The notes under the pieces: model-generated
Databases searched by the model: none
The model's input: only the letters and a program-made list of their open reading frames with translations
What the model was told of the DNA's origin: nothing
Position numbers and translations under genes: made by a program
From: a virus
Direction: 5' to 3' (one strand)
Length of the DNA stretch: 55,253 bases
IMG/VR virus record: IMGVR_UViG_3300042923_001283
Coordinates: 1-55,253 of that record
Shown: positions 8,158-16,629 of the stretch, piece by piece
Position numbering within the stretch: the stretch's first letter is position 1
Layout: each line of letters starts with the position of its first letter

Positions 8158-8424
8158 TTAGTCCCTCCTATACTTATCAATAATTTTTTGTTCGATTTTT
8201 TGATAACTCGGTACATCGTGAGTAACGTCAGCAAATCGGTAGAGATGATCTAAGATACTTTCATACTCGCTTTTCTTTGTGGCTTGGTTGTAGCACTCAT
8301 TCAAATACTTTGAACTAAAAAGCATCGGATAAGATTCTAACTCTTGGAAGGTCCACTCTTTTCGTTCCGGTTCTTTAGCAGCTCCATAACCATCAAAGAT
8401 ACTTTTGATAAAATTATTCATCAT
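8158..8424 (-). CDS. Hypothetical 88-aa cytoplasmic protein
   Basis: Acidic-helical protein (FQELESYPMLF, YESILDHLYRFAD) with no recognised domain. It starts at the double ATG at 8424, inside the end of the upstream zinc-ribbon gene, and ends one base before the next start, so it is part of the same tightly packed operon. Confidence 0.65.
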   Translation of the reverse strand: MMNNFIKSIFDGYGAAKEPERKEWTFQELESYPMLFSSKYLNECYNQATKKSEYESILDHLYRFADVTHDVPSYQKIEQKIIDKYRRD

Positions 8425-8515
8425 GATTCATCGCCCAACAGTAATCACAGATTTTATCGTGATTGGTAAATTGGTAATCATCTCGTTCCTGACCACAATC
8501 CTCACACGTTTTCAC
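8414..8515 (-). CDS. 33-aa zinc-ribbon peptide
   Basis: Translation reads VKTCEDCGQE...KICDYCWAMNHDE: two CxxC pairs 20 residues apart form a minimal zinc ribbon. The GTG start overlaps the upstream stop (GTGA) and its end overlaps the next gene start, typical of coupled phage genes. Function unknown; nucleic-acid or protein binding is possible. Confidence 0.65.
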   Translation of the reverse strand: MKTCEDCGQERDDYQFTNHDKICDYCWAMNHDE

Positions 8516-8700
8516 GAAGCATCACTCCCAATTCGATTTAACAACGATTGGACTATGTTCGTATCAATGACATTCCAGTAGTTATTGAGGGAAAACTCTT
8601 CACGATTTTGGTCATAGCCAATACAATCACCATTTTTAAGCCATACATAGAATTGACCTTCTTCACGATCCTGTTCCCACATAGTTTCGAATAACTCCAT
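8512..8700 (-). CDS. Hypothetical 62-aa protein, first gene of the translocase operon
   Basis: Acidic protein with YVWLKNGDCIGYDQN and a helical C-terminus. I prefer the ATG at 8700 (seven bases after AAGGATGG) over the ATG at 8709. It is the first minus-strand gene after the divergent promoter region and presumably leads a seven- or eight-gene operon to 5626. Confidence 0.6.
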   Translation of the reverse strand: MELFETMWEQDREEGQFYVWLKNGDCIGYDQNREEFSLNNYWNVIDTNIVQSLLNRIGSDAS

Positions 8701-8709
8701 CGGCACCAT

Positions 8710-8853
8710 CCTTTCGTTGTTCTGTACTCTATTCTTATGACCGTTCTGGGCTAAAGTTGCTTGTACTCATAATATTTTTTTGATTATTATTTAAAAAATC
8801 TTTTGAAAGGACTTGTACTAAAGTAGTCGAACTTATTTATAGAGGTGTATATT
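8710..8853. promoter_or_regulatory. Divergent control region with TGTACT repeats
   Basis: The region lies between the minus-strand translocase operon and the plus-strand XRE gene. CTTGTACT occurs at 8760-8767 and 8812-8819, and a related TCTGTACTC at 8721-8729; these are good candidate binding sites for the adjacent XRE protein. Weak promoter-like hexamers surround them. No binding evidence. Confidence 0.5.
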
Positions 8854-9066
8854 ATGAAAAGTAAAATAGGATATTGGATAGAACAAAGAGGATATATGAA
8901 AAAATACATAGCAAAACAACTAGAAGTAACACCTACACAATTGTCTAACTGGGTCAGTGGAAAATCACACCCAACAATTGAAAAGGCATTCAAATTAGCT
9001 GAGATATTAGAGATAAAAGTAGATGATCTATACGAAAGAGTGGAAGACAATGAAAGCATCGATTGA
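8854..9066 (+). CDS. XRE-family transcriptional regulator of the translocase operon
   Basis: 70 aa; the ATG at 8854 follows GAGGTG by six bases. A helix-turn-helix is clear (IAKQLEVTPTQLSNWVSGKSHPTIEKAFKLAEIL). The size fits a Cro-like single-domain repressor. It is divergent from the translocase operon, implying local control separate from the CI/Cro switch at 48 kb. Its stop overlaps the next gene by 17 nt. Confidence 0.85.
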   Translation: MKSKIGYWIEQRGYMKKYIAKQLEVTPTQLSNWVSGKSHPTIEKAFKLAEILEIKVDDLYERVEDNESID

Positions 9067-9306
9067 CGTACATCTAATCGTAAATGGGACCAGGACTCTA
9101 AAACGGGGAAATTTTAATGTATTAAGGCAAGATGATATTCCAGCTGTTGCATATAACTGGATAAGGCAGATAAGGAGAGAAACGGGGCACTATGGTGAGA
9201 AACGGGGCACTATGGTGAGAAATCGATAATTGAGAAGGTCATTGTGGATGGAGATAAGGATATAACATTTGAGATTAAGGTAATTGATGAAGCTCCTCTT
9301 GTATGA
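9050..9306 (+). pseudogene. Small gene frameshifted by a 20-bp tandem duplication
   Basis: The reading frame starts at ATG 9050 inside the XRE gene. A 20-base unit is repeated exactly (9181-9200 and 9201-9220). With both copies, translation stops at 9229 after ...KRGTMVRNR. Removing one copy restores an open frame to TGA 9304-9306, giving a 78-aa protein ending in KVIDEAPLV. The downstream half is therefore intact but out of frame. Original function unknown. Confidence 0.8.
9181..9220. repeat. Exact 20-bp tandem duplication
   Basis: Two adjacent identical 20-base units beginning AACGGGGCAC. A length not divisible by three shifts the frame of the host gene; loss of one unit would restore it. 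Confidence 0.95.
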
Positions 9307-9318
9307 GGAGTTTTTTTA
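9292..9318 (+). terminator. Terminator after the XRE gene pair
   Basis: CTCCTC (9293-9298) pairs with GAGGAG (9305-9310), followed by seven T. The stop codon of the unshifted frame lies in its loop and stem. Confidence 0.85.
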
Positions 9319-9396
9319 TTGAAACCAATTAAAGGGAATCACGTACATATTAGAGAATATAAAAATTGGTATTAATTTCTAGGGGGATGGGCTGAG

Positions 9397-10224
9397 ATGG
9401 AAACAAAGAAATTCTATCAAAGGAAATGGTTCACGGTCTTATTATTATTTTTTTTTACACCAGTTGGGATTTTTCTAATTTTTAAGTATGACCATTTTTC
9501 TAAAACAACTAAGGGGATACTATCTGTTGCTTTTGGCATATTCTTTTTAACAGCTGCCATTATTGGGATTACCGATGATTCAGCTGCAGATAGAACCGAC
9601 CCAGATGAAAAAACAGTTGAGGTTACAGCTCAAAAATCTGAAGTCAATAACAAAGAAGAAAAGGCTGAAGATGAGGTCAAGAAGAAAGCTGAGGACGAAG
9701 CTGCAGCTAAAAAGAAAGCCGAGAAAGAAGCTAAAAAGAAGGCTGATGATGAGGCAGCTAAGAAAAAAGCTGAAGAGGAAGCAACTGCTAATAATTCCGT
9801 TTCTACAAATCAAATTTCAAATGGGATTGGATTAGCAGACACCTTAGAAGCCTATGAAAATGAATACGGCAAAAATAATGGAGATGGAATGATGGCTCGT
9901 TTCCAGAATGATTATTTATTGCCCATTTTTGCAGATGGCCGCGCTATGAACTTGAAAATCCAATTCGAAGCAACAAATGATCCTTCCAGGACATTAAAAG
10001 AAGCTAAACAAATTGCTCAATTTTTTATTCCAAAAGATGCTCAATTTGTGAAAGAGTATTCCGACGATTTTCCAAGAGTTGTTCAAGAGTATCAGAGTGA
10101 GTCAATTGCTGAATTATACCCATCAATTGAACCAGTTGGTACCTTCATTGTGATTATCAGTCATAAAGATGGTAACCCTAACGATGTGTTTGGTATTACT
10201 GTTGGTGTTGGTAATAATCCATAG
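9397..10224 (+). CDS. Membrane protein with long Lys/Glu/Ala coiled coil and C-terminal globular domain
   Basis: 275 aa. Two N-terminal transmembrane helices (about 11-29 and 39-58) are followed by a charged K/E/A coiled coil at about 75-130 with repeated AKKKAE units, then a soluble domain (about 140-275) seen in Bacillus surface proteins but not identified by me. With both helices near the N-terminus, the tail may face outward. RBS AGGGGGATG upstream. It is a likely moron or host-derived accessory gene, not a virion gene. Confidence 0.7.
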   Translation: METKKFYQRKWFTVLLLFFFTPVGIFLIFKYDHFSKTTKGILSVAFGIFFLTAAIIGITDDSAADRTDPDEKTVEVTAQKSEVNNKEEKAEDEVKKKAEDEAAAKKKAEKEAKKKADDEAAKKKAEEEATANNSVSTNQISNGIGLADTLEAYENEYGKNNGDGMMARFQNDYLLPIFADGRAMNLKIQFEATNDPSRTLKEAKQIAQFFIPKDAQFVKEYSDDFPRVVQEYQSESIAELYPSIEPVGTFIVIISHKDGNPNDVFGITVGVGNNP

Positions 10225-10275
10225 TAATGTAATAACTAAATTAGGATAACAAAATACATAAAAGAGGGATGAATT

Positions 10276-10809
10276 ATGAGTATTCAAACATATTTAGATT
10301 TATTTAAAATTGATAGTAAATGCTTTTTATTACTGGCAGTTTCCCCTAAAGGTGAGTATCCACTCAAAAGTTATGATAATGAGTTCCATAACTATGTCAA
10401 AAACATATTACCAACTGAAAAATATATAGGAGTCTATGAAACTAACAGAAAAGAAATATTACAAGATGTAGCTTTTAAACTATTCACAATGCCTTTAATT
10501 GGCGATAGCTATGACTTACCTAATATGACTAGGATAAATAAGCCACGAGCTAATAAAAATGAAATAATAGCATTTTTTGCAGTAAAAGAATATATGGACG
10601 TTGTTCCATATGGAGAACAGACTGAAAACGAGGCAATTGAAACTGGAATAGTAAAAGCTGAAAAATTCCTAAAAAAATATCCAATTGATAAATACGATGT
10701 TGTTATTTCAAAACAAAGTAGAAATGAAGATGGGTGTCAGCATTTAATTGACATGGAATTCGATTTTGAAAATCATTCTTTCCATTTCAATAAAGTATAT
10801 GTGTATTAA
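10276..10809 (+). CDS. Hypothetical 177-aa protein
   Basis: Soluble mixed alpha/beta protein with motifs CFLLLAVSPKGEYPL and YIGVYETNRKE and a C-terminal beta-rich end. No signal peptide or membrane segment. Good RBS (GAGGGATG). Its own terminator follows. I do not recognise the family; the position among accessory genes suggests a non-essential role. Confidence 0.65.
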   Translation: MSIQTYLDLFKIDSKCFLLLAVSPKGEYPLKSYDNEFHNYVKNILPTEKYIGVYETNRKEILQDVAFKLFTMPLIGDSYDLPNMTRINKPRANKNEIIAFFAVKEYMDVVPYGEQTENEAIETGIVKAEKFLKKYPIDKYDVVISKQSRNEDGCQHLIDMEFDFENHSFHFNKVYVY

Positions 10810-10840
10810 TAAATTTGCTTTAATAAGTCGTTTCTTAAGA

Positions 10841-10870
10841 AGCCCCTCTCAATTGAGAAGGGCTTTTTTT
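10841..10870. terminator. Bidirectional terminator
   Basis: AGCCCCTCTC-AATT-GAGAAGGGCT hairpin followed by T7-8 on the plus strand. It lies between the converging 177-aa gene and the DUF4177-like pseudogene. Confidence 0.85.
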
Positions 10871-11058
10871 AATCTTGAATCTTTCTCAAAAAAGTATAAC
10901 TAATTTCAGTAGAAGTTCCAGCAGAAACTGGAGTATAAACCCCAATAAGCTTCCAACCTTCTTGACCTAATGCATTTAGTTCTTCATCTGGTGTTTGATT
11001 TAGTTTTGAATAAGCCTTTTTTCTCAAAACTTACAGTTTTATATTCATATTTTTCCAT
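10869..11058 (-). pseudogene. Frameshifted DUF4177-like gene
   Basis: ATG at 11058 (after AAGGCGGG) gives MEKYEYKTVSFEKK, then the frame breaks after an A6 run. One frame over it continues AYSKLNQTPDEELNALGQ, then EGWKLIGVYTPV and an end at 10869. The EYK...LN..G.EGW.L pattern fits DUF4177. A single extra base in or near the homopolymer explains the break; a sequencing error cannot be excluded. Confidence 0.65.
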
Positions 11059-11232
11059 AAGTAAATCCCGCCTTTAATATTACTTTCAATAAATGATTAC
11101 GAAACACCTTCTAAAAAGTTCCGTAAGAACAAATTAAAGTACTTCCAAACCGGGAAAGACTTTTTTTCATATTTCTGTCACAAGGGATTTAACCTTTTTC
11201 ACCTAATTATTAGGTAAGGGATTGGTAGATAT

Positions 11233-11487
11233 GATTAATGGTAAGGACCAATATCGATTTACAACCAAAACTCTGCGCAAATTACCGATGTATTAACTCT
11301 TTACTACGGTTATCGATTATCTGTTAAAAAAGTCGCAAAGGAATTGAATCTGGACCATCAAATGTTGGCAGATTACTTAGACAGTACGGTAGAGGTTTAA
11401 GGTGTGATATTAAACGAAGGGAAATGTTTAATGCTATTTCCAGAAAGAAAGCCCCTCACGAGTCAGAAGGCTTCCAAGCTGATTTAT
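11233..11487 (+). pseudogene. Remnant of a helix-turn-helix protein gene
   Basis: One frame reads QITDVLTLYYGYRLSV, then KKVAKELNLDHQ, a helix-turn-helix-like stretch, and stops early; a second frame then reads LGRLLRQYGRGLRCDIKRRE and continues to a TAG near 11487. Together they look like one DNA-binding protein broken by a small indel around 11366-11372, with no clear start. The rest of 11059-11578 contains terminator-like repeats but no gene. Confidence 0.45.
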
Positions 11488-11578
11488 AGATTTGCTGCCT
11501 CACCAATCTAAAAAGTTCCAGAAAAGTACACATTTATTTTCAGAATACTTTGGTAATCTGTAAATGAGGTGATTTGGA

Positions 11579-11815
11579 ATGTTTTGGAATATATTAATTT
11601 GGATATTAGATTTTGGAAAAAAGGTATATAGAATTTTTCGCCCGAATTGGATAGATATTCAGGTTATTCGGATGGATGATGGTACATACGTTGCTATTGC
11701 ATTTGACGGTAAATATGGGGTTTATCACAATTACGGATCTACTCCTGAAAAAGCTAAAGAGATGGCAATGCGGAATTTAAAAAAGTGTTATGAAGATGAA
11801 AAAGCCCCTCTCTAG
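11579..11815 (+). CDS. Hypothetical 78-aa protein
   Basis: Starts with an amphipathic or membrane-associated helix (MFWNILIWILDFGKKVY), followed by a beta-rich segment (IQVIRMDDGTYVAIAFDGKYG) and a helix. RBS GAGGTG upstream. The stop codon is inside the following terminator stem. Family not recognised. Confidence 0.6.
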   Translation: MFWNILIWILDFGKKVYRIFRPNWIDIQVIRMDDGTYVAIAFDGKYGVYHNYGSTPEKAKEMAMRNLKKCYEDEKAPL

Positions 11816-11826
11816 TGAGAAGGGCG
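11802..11826. terminator. Bidirectional terminator between converging genes
   Basis: GCCCCTCTC-TA-GTGAGAAGGGC hairpin; the T-run (GGCTTTTTC) is on the minus strand, so it mainly serves the 851-aa gene. Confidence 0.75.
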
Positions 11827-11830
11827 ATCC

Positions 11831-14386
11831 TTACATTCCAACTTTTTCAACTTGCTTTTTTTTCTGAGTTAATTTCTCAACTATTTCTTTTTTCTTTAAG
11901 CGATAATCATCAATTACTTTTGGCATAATTTTTCCAAAGTGATTGATATTAGCTTTTCGTAAATATACAAAATCTTCTTCTTCTTTGATTTTTAAATAAT
12001 TTAAAAACATTTCAATACTTTGAAATCGAATTTCCCATATTTTATCAAAGTCGTTTCTCTTCTGAAGTTTTTGTAATTGTTTATCATTGAAGTCTAATTT
12101 ATCAAATGTTTTTTCATCTTGAATCATCGTGTCAAATAGCACTAATTCAAGGTACTGATGGTCAGATAATATTTCTTCTAAGTGGTACCTTCCAGAGGGT
12201 GTAATTCGTACACATTGAATTTTTTCTAAGTAATTATCTTCACCAAGTTTTCTTGCACCAATATCACTTTCAATCAGATGTCTTTCTAATAACGGAGACA
12301 ACACCTTCCTTATTGCTCCATTGTGAGAACAATATACTTTCAACTGACTTAACAAATTCTCTATTGGCATAAAACCTTTAGAGATATCCGTTTTATAAGT
12401 TACTTCACTGTTGTCTCTTAGTATTTCAAGTATTCTTAAATTTATAAAATGACTGTGAAATCCATCATCTAAATTATTTTGAAAAACATTCAACAAATTT
12501 GATTTGCTTGAATCATAAAATGCTTGTTGAGATAAACCAATACTTTTAATTAATTTATCATGCGGTATAATTTTTTTTCGGCGTTCTTCAATGTTATAGG
12601 AAAGAATACTATTTAGATTACTATGGCCAGATGTTACTATATCTCTAAAAATCTCTAATCCAAATCGTAAATTACCACTTGCTAGAGTTTGTAATAATCT
12701 TTGTGCATGCTCAGCTTTAACTGTATTAATAAATAAATTAAATACATCCTTATATTTCATTTTTATTACTTTGTTTCTAAAATCATTAGGAGATGAATCA
12801 AAGGTAACCTCTTTTTCACCCATGCTGTCAACAACATATTGAATTCTTTTTGTTAATACCATTTCAAGACTTGGTGGGACTATTTGATAAGGTGTTATGT
12901 TACCATAAGCGTTCATAGGAGGCTTTTTTTTCATTGCCCAATATGTCTCGTCCCTAAGTGATAAAATTGCTAATATCTTAAAATATTTCGACTTGGTCAA
13001 AATATAGAAACTAGCTTCCTCTTGAATTTCGGCTTGCTGCTGATCTAAATTATCCAATGCAATACAAATTTCATAATCAAGACTTTCTTTTACAAACATA
13101 ACCAATTTTTCAACATGCTTTACTTTATCATTCAATTTCTCATCAAGTAAATCACCAATTTTTTGTTCAATTAATTCCGCATTACCACTATATGGTTTCC
13201 ATGGCCCATTTACTTTTCTTAGGATATCTTCCTTATAAATTTCTTTTAGAATATCAAAGTCGTAAAGATTAATATTTTGTTTGTACAATGCTTCTTGTAT
13301 ATTTTCAATAATGAATGACTCAATGTCGTCTTTTGTGCCATACCATGATTGGAAATCGATTAAAACCCAGACCAACTTTGTTTTATTAATACTCTTAAGA
13401 ATGTAATTATAAAAATGATTTAAAAATGTACTTTTTCCAGCTCCTAAATTCCCGAAGATTACAAAAACATGTCCAAATGATATACCTTTTTGCATTTGCA
13501 TCTTCATAACAATATCTTGCCCAAAGACTCCAAGCTTGTCCTCTTTATTTTCTATTTGCTTAACACTTTCTATTGGAAGCCCTAGCATAGGGATTCGACC
13601 TTTTACAAATCTTTTTATTTCTTGTCCGTAATGATCCAAATCAGAGTTATCACAATACAAATCACTTAATAAGGCCAAATCAAACGTAATATCTGAAAAA
13701 AATCTATTAAGTATTGGTATTAAGGCTTGGGCCAGAGGATTCTCACCTTTCCTCGCATCTACATCATACATATTTTTCAATATAGTTTTTCTATGCTGAG
13801 GTAAAGATCGAACTTGGTTATTGGAATTAATAAGATTCAAAAAAAAGTCGAATCCATCCCTATTAGGAGACAAAATCTCACAAAGTATATTAATGTTATT
13901 TGTTATACAATCTTTTCCAAACATCAGCAAGGTATCATATGTTTCTTCTCCACTTACAAAAGTTTTTGAAATGGATATGTTCATACCATTACTAACAACA
14001 AATAACTTACAATCTTTTTCTTTTGCATAACTTCTACCCTGTTCAATAGCATCAAATAAAGTTTCTGAAGTTTTTTTCAGATTTTTAGACAGAACAGGTT
14101 GTACTTTATCTGAAGAACGAGTTTTAAAAACTATCTTAGTACTCTTTGCTTCAACCACGATTTTATTGTGAGATGACTTACATAAATAGTCTATATATCC
14201 TGCAGATATTTTATCTTCTCTATGTATATTTTTTTCATCCCAACCTAATACTTGTGTAAGGATAGGATCAATTATTTTACATCTACAGTCAGTTTCAGAT
14301 AATGGATTTTCTTGAAAGCTCTCTAAACTACTACTAATTTTATTCCAAGTATCTATTGCTTTTCCAAACTCGTATTGAAATTCCAT
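11831..14386 (-). CDS. PD-(D/E)XK nuclease fused to a STAND/KAP-like P-loop ATPase (candidate defence effector)
   Basis: 851 aa. The N-terminus is an HsdR-N/PD-(D/E)XK fold: D40-P41, D66, E79-A-K81 and an HsdR-type Q116 in EQGRSYA. A P-loop NTPase follows, with Walker A GNLGAGKS at 312-319 and a Walker B-like ICIALDNLD near 440-448. The C-terminal 350 residues are helical with winged-helix-like segments (ITPSGRYHL) and a K/E coiled coil at the end. The layout (nuclease, NTPase switch, large helical sensor) fits abortive-infection or restriction-type systems. It lies downstream of a YwgA/SocA-like gene, separated by a terminator hairpin. Function is inferred; it matches no defence system I can name. 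Confidence 0.75.
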   Translation of the reverse strand: MEFQYEFGKAIDTWNKISSSLESFQENPLSETDCRCKIIDPILTQVLGWDEKNIHREDKISAGYIDYLCKSSHNKIVVEAKSTKIVFKTRSSDKVQPVLSKNLKKTSETLFDAIEQGRSYAKEKDCKLFVVSNGMNISISKTFVSGEETYDTLLMFGKDCITNNINILCEILSPNRDGFDFFLNLINSNNQVRSLPQHRKTILKNMYDVDARKGENPLAQALIPILNRFFSDITFDLALLSDLYCDNSDLDHYGQEIKRFVKGRIPMLGLPIESVKQIENKEDKLGVFGQDIVMKMQMQKGISFGHVFVIFGNLGAGKSTFLNHFYNYILKSINKTKLVWVLIDFQSWYGTKDDIESFIIENIQEALYKQNINLYDFDILKEIYKEDILRKVNGPWKPYSGNAELIEQKIGDLLDEKLNDKVKHVEKLVMFVKESLDYEICIALDNLDQQQAEIQEEASFYILTKSKYFKILAILSLRDETYWAMKKKPPMNAYGNITPYQIVPPSLEMVLTKRIQYVVDSMGEKEVTFDSSPNDFRNKVIKMKYKDVFNLFINTVKAEHAQRLLQTLASGNLRFGLEIFRDIVTSGHSNLNSILSYNIEERRKKIIPHDKLIKSIGLSQQAFYDSSKSNLLNVFQNNLDDGFHSHFINLRILEILRDNSEVTYKTDISKGFMPIENLLSQLKVYCSHNGAIRKVLSPLLERHLIESDIGARKLGEDNYLEKIQCVRITPSGRYHLEEILSDHQYLELVLFDTMIQDEKTFDKLDFNDKQLQKLQKRNDFDKIWEIRFQSIEMFLNYLKIKEEEDFVYLRKANINHFGKIMPKVIDDYRLKKKEIVEKLTQKKKQVEKVGM

Positions 14387-14405
14387 TTGTACGATTTCCT
14401 TTCAC

Positions 14406-14438
14406 AAAAAAAAGATTAAGGGTTAGTCCCTTAATCTT
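14406..14438 (-). terminator. Strong hairpin terminator or attenuator between the two defence-candidate genes
   Basis: A perfect 11-bp stem (14412-14422 with 14428-14438) and a 5-base loop are followed on the minus strand by T7. It starts in the upstream gene's stop codon and ends about 20 bases before the 851-aa gene start, with that gene's RBS (GAAAGGAAA) just after the T-run. Confidence 0.85.
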
Positions 14439-14916
14439 AATGAAGAAAACCATTTCTTTCAAGTGAATTCAATGCGTATTTAACTTGATGAGCATTATAT
14501 TGTGGTTTTAAGTTTATAAGTTTTTGGGTAATATTTTGAGTTGAAGAGTTATATTCGTATAAATAATGAACTGAAGCTAAAAGCTCTATCCATGAATCTT
14601 CTGTTAAATCTTGTGGACATTTAGTAATAATATTTTTTAATATATTGAGCGACGACTTAGCATCAGCTCTCAGAGAATATTTGTTCAGTAACTGTTGGTC
14701 AATTTGATGACAATCGTATAATACCCGAGTTAAAGCTGGTGAATATGGCCCCTTTTTATACCAATTAAATTCAAAATCACCACAGCTAACACCTAAACTG
14801 TTCGCTAAATAAATAACTTTTTGAGCTACAATTCGATCACTAAGGGTATTGGTTGAAGGAGGGCGATTCATCACATGATTATGAACAAAATATACAGAAA
14901 TATATTCAGTACTCAT
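14437..14916 (-). CDS. YwgA/SocA (DUF4065)-like small protein, partner of the nuclease-ATPase
   Basis: 159 aa from ATG 14916, preceded by a GGAGGTGGAAGAAGG stretch; the ATG at 14937 is less well placed. An N-terminal helical domain with RIVAQKVIYLANSLG and the hallmark YKKGPYSPAL matches the YwgA/SocA/Panacea-type fold, often found as antitoxin or regulatory partner. A helical C-terminal half follows. It probably senses or restrains the 851-aa protein. The relation rests on gene order only. Confidence 0.65.
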   Translation of the reverse strand: MSTEYISVYFVHNHVMNRPPSTNTLSDRIVAQKVIYLANSLGVSCGDFEFNWYKKGPYSPALTRVLYDCHQIDQQLLNKYSLRADAKSSLNILKNIITKCPQDLTEDSWIELLASVHYLYEYNSSTQNITQKLINLKPQYNAHQVKYALNSLERNGFLH

Positions 14917-15224
14917 ATACCTTCTTCCACCTCCCATTTTTGATGACCAATTATAGCATCACCTTAAATAAACTACAAGTACGTTTACTTTACCTTATTA
15001 TATTCAATAAACCAATTTTTACAATACATTCATTAAAATATAATTTCCCTGATTATTCAGCAAATATTTTACCCAATATAATATATTTTATGCGTTTTTC
15101 ATATTTTTTTCGATTCTCAAATACAGAATATATTAAACAATTCTTCATTTATTTCGAAAAACCTTCTAATTTGTTTCAAAAAATAAAAAAACCCCCATAC
15201 AAAATATGAGGGAGACTAGTTTGA
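14917..15224. other. AT-rich intergenic region
   Basis: Promoter region of the 14.4-kb gene on one side and the terminator of the amidase gene (hairpin at about 15190-15213, T-run on the minus strand) on the other. A plus-strand 118-aa frame crosses it but has no RBS and a composition typical of AT-rich noise. Confidence 0.6.
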
Positions 15225-15944
15225 TTATAATTTCATTACATGAACATTCTTCCAACCGTATTTTTCTTTTAACTCAGCTGCAACCTTTTCAGCAATTGAT
15301 TTTGGCAATGCTCCTGTTTTTATATAAGCTAATTCCCTTTCAGGTTGGACTTTAGGCTTAAATTTAAACTGTTCAACTAATCCGTTCACGATTGCTTGAG
15401 CACACTTCTCTCGATAAGCTGCAGTCTTTAATAAGTCAGCCTCTTCCTTATTCGTCATGAAACCGCACTCCACCAGGACAGAAGGGATGGAATCAGAAAC
15501 CTTAGTCATGTATAGGTTGCCTCGTTTGACCCCTCTATTCTTACGTCCAGTCTCTCTAATTAAATGGTTTTGAATATAAGAACCTAATTCCAATTCTGAA
15601 AACGGTAGTCGGTCCATTGAGATATAGGTTTCAATTCCATTCGCATCATTCCAGTCATCACCATATGCATTGGCATGGATGGAGACAACTGCATCCACTT
15701 TTTCTTTCTTAGCTTTAGAAACCCTTGCCACTAGAGCTATATCCTTTTTACCTGTAGGATCATCAAGTCGTATTATTTTAATACCTTCATATTTTTGTAA
15801 TAGTATCTTTTCAACTAATATCGCAACAGCATTATTGAAATCCCATTCGTACATCGTACCGTCGGGTAGTCTTTTGCCTGGTGTAACCCCAAACCCTGCA
15901 TGGCCACCGTCTAGTCCGAGTGTAAGTGCCGTCGAATTTTCCAC
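15225..15944 (-). CDS. N-acetylmuramoyl-L-alanine amidase (amidase_3) from an internal start
   Basis: 239 aa from GTG 15944, preceded by AAGAAGGAGG with good spacing. Amidase_3 signatures are complete: LDGGHAG (zinc His), YEWDF (Glu), SIHANA (zinc His) and VLVECGFMTN (catalytic Glu). The last about 35 residues (ALPKSIAEKV...KNVHV) resemble a SPOR-like wall-binding tail. It cleaves the amide bond between MurNAc and L-Ala during lysis. The frame continues upstream into a phosphodiester-glycosidase-like domain that is broken (see the pseudogene entry), so this internal start may be the only source of active lysin. It lies just after the holin gene. Confidence 0.85.
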   Translation of the reverse strand: MENSTALTLGLDGGHAGFGVTPGKRLPDGTMYEWDFNNAVAILVEKILLQKYEGIKIIRLDDPTGKKDIALVARVSKAKKEKVDAVVSIHANAYGDDWNDANGIETYISMDRLPFSELELGSYIQNHLIRETGRKNRGVKRGNLYMTKVSDSIPSVLVECGFMTNKEEADLLKTAAYREKCAQAIVNGLVEQFKFKPKVQPERELAYIKTGALPKSIAEKVAAELKEKYGWKNVHVMKL

Positions 15945-15945
15945 C

Positions 15946-15958
15946 GTTTTTACCTCCT
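15946..15958 (-). promoter_or_regulatory. Internal ribosome binding site for the amidase
   Basis: Minus-strand AAGAAGGAGGT lies a few bases before GTG 15944 inside the long lysin frame, at the linker between the two domains. Dual-start endolysins with an internal site are known in several phages. Confidence 0.75.
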
Positions 15959-16629
15959 TCTTATAAATAACTAGTGCACTACCAATCTTTCGTTCAGTAC
16001 CATCACTGGTAGCATTAACTATCTTTCCATCCACAATCATTTCACTTGAGCCGCCACCGTCTGCATTGATGGCAATGATACATCCGAGTGACAACATAAT
16101 GTCAGCTGACTGTGCTCCAGTAACACCTTTAGAAGTAGCATTTCGACCTTCTACAACGCAAAGGACCAACGTCTTGTCAGCTTTCTGACCAATCAATGTT
16201 CGTGGGTTTCTTTGCCCAAAATGACTGTAACCAGAGCTATCAGTAAATCCTTTTTTACCATTGATGACGACTGCATAAGATAAGGTACAGCCCCACTGGA
16301 CATTATCCTTTACGTTCGCTATCTGTTTATCTGTGATGTTACCAATAACAAACTGACCATCTTTAGTAAGATAGCACTCTACTCCTTTACCCTCTGCACT
16401 ACCGCTTAATGTGCTTGGAGAAAAGACTGATCCGTGATGTTCTGTGGTACCGAAAAAGCCTAAATTGATTTTAGCTAACTATTTAAAGCCCTGGCTCAAT
16501 TTAGAAGCATTTTTTATCGACGACAAAGTCTCATATTGTCCTGGCTTGCCGAACTCAATGGATGATTCGCATTCAGTCGGGGAATATTCGTAAGGATTGA
16601 GTCGAATTGTCGCTTGGTATAAAACTTCA

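Noticed and set aside
9563-9835. 90-aa lysine/arginine-rich open frame
   Set aside because: Shadow of the AKKKAE coiled-coil repeat of the membrane protein in another frame.
14853-15209. 118-aa plus-strand open frame
   Set aside because: AT-rich, begins inside the YwgA-like gene, no RBS, F/I/Y-rich composition typical of chance.
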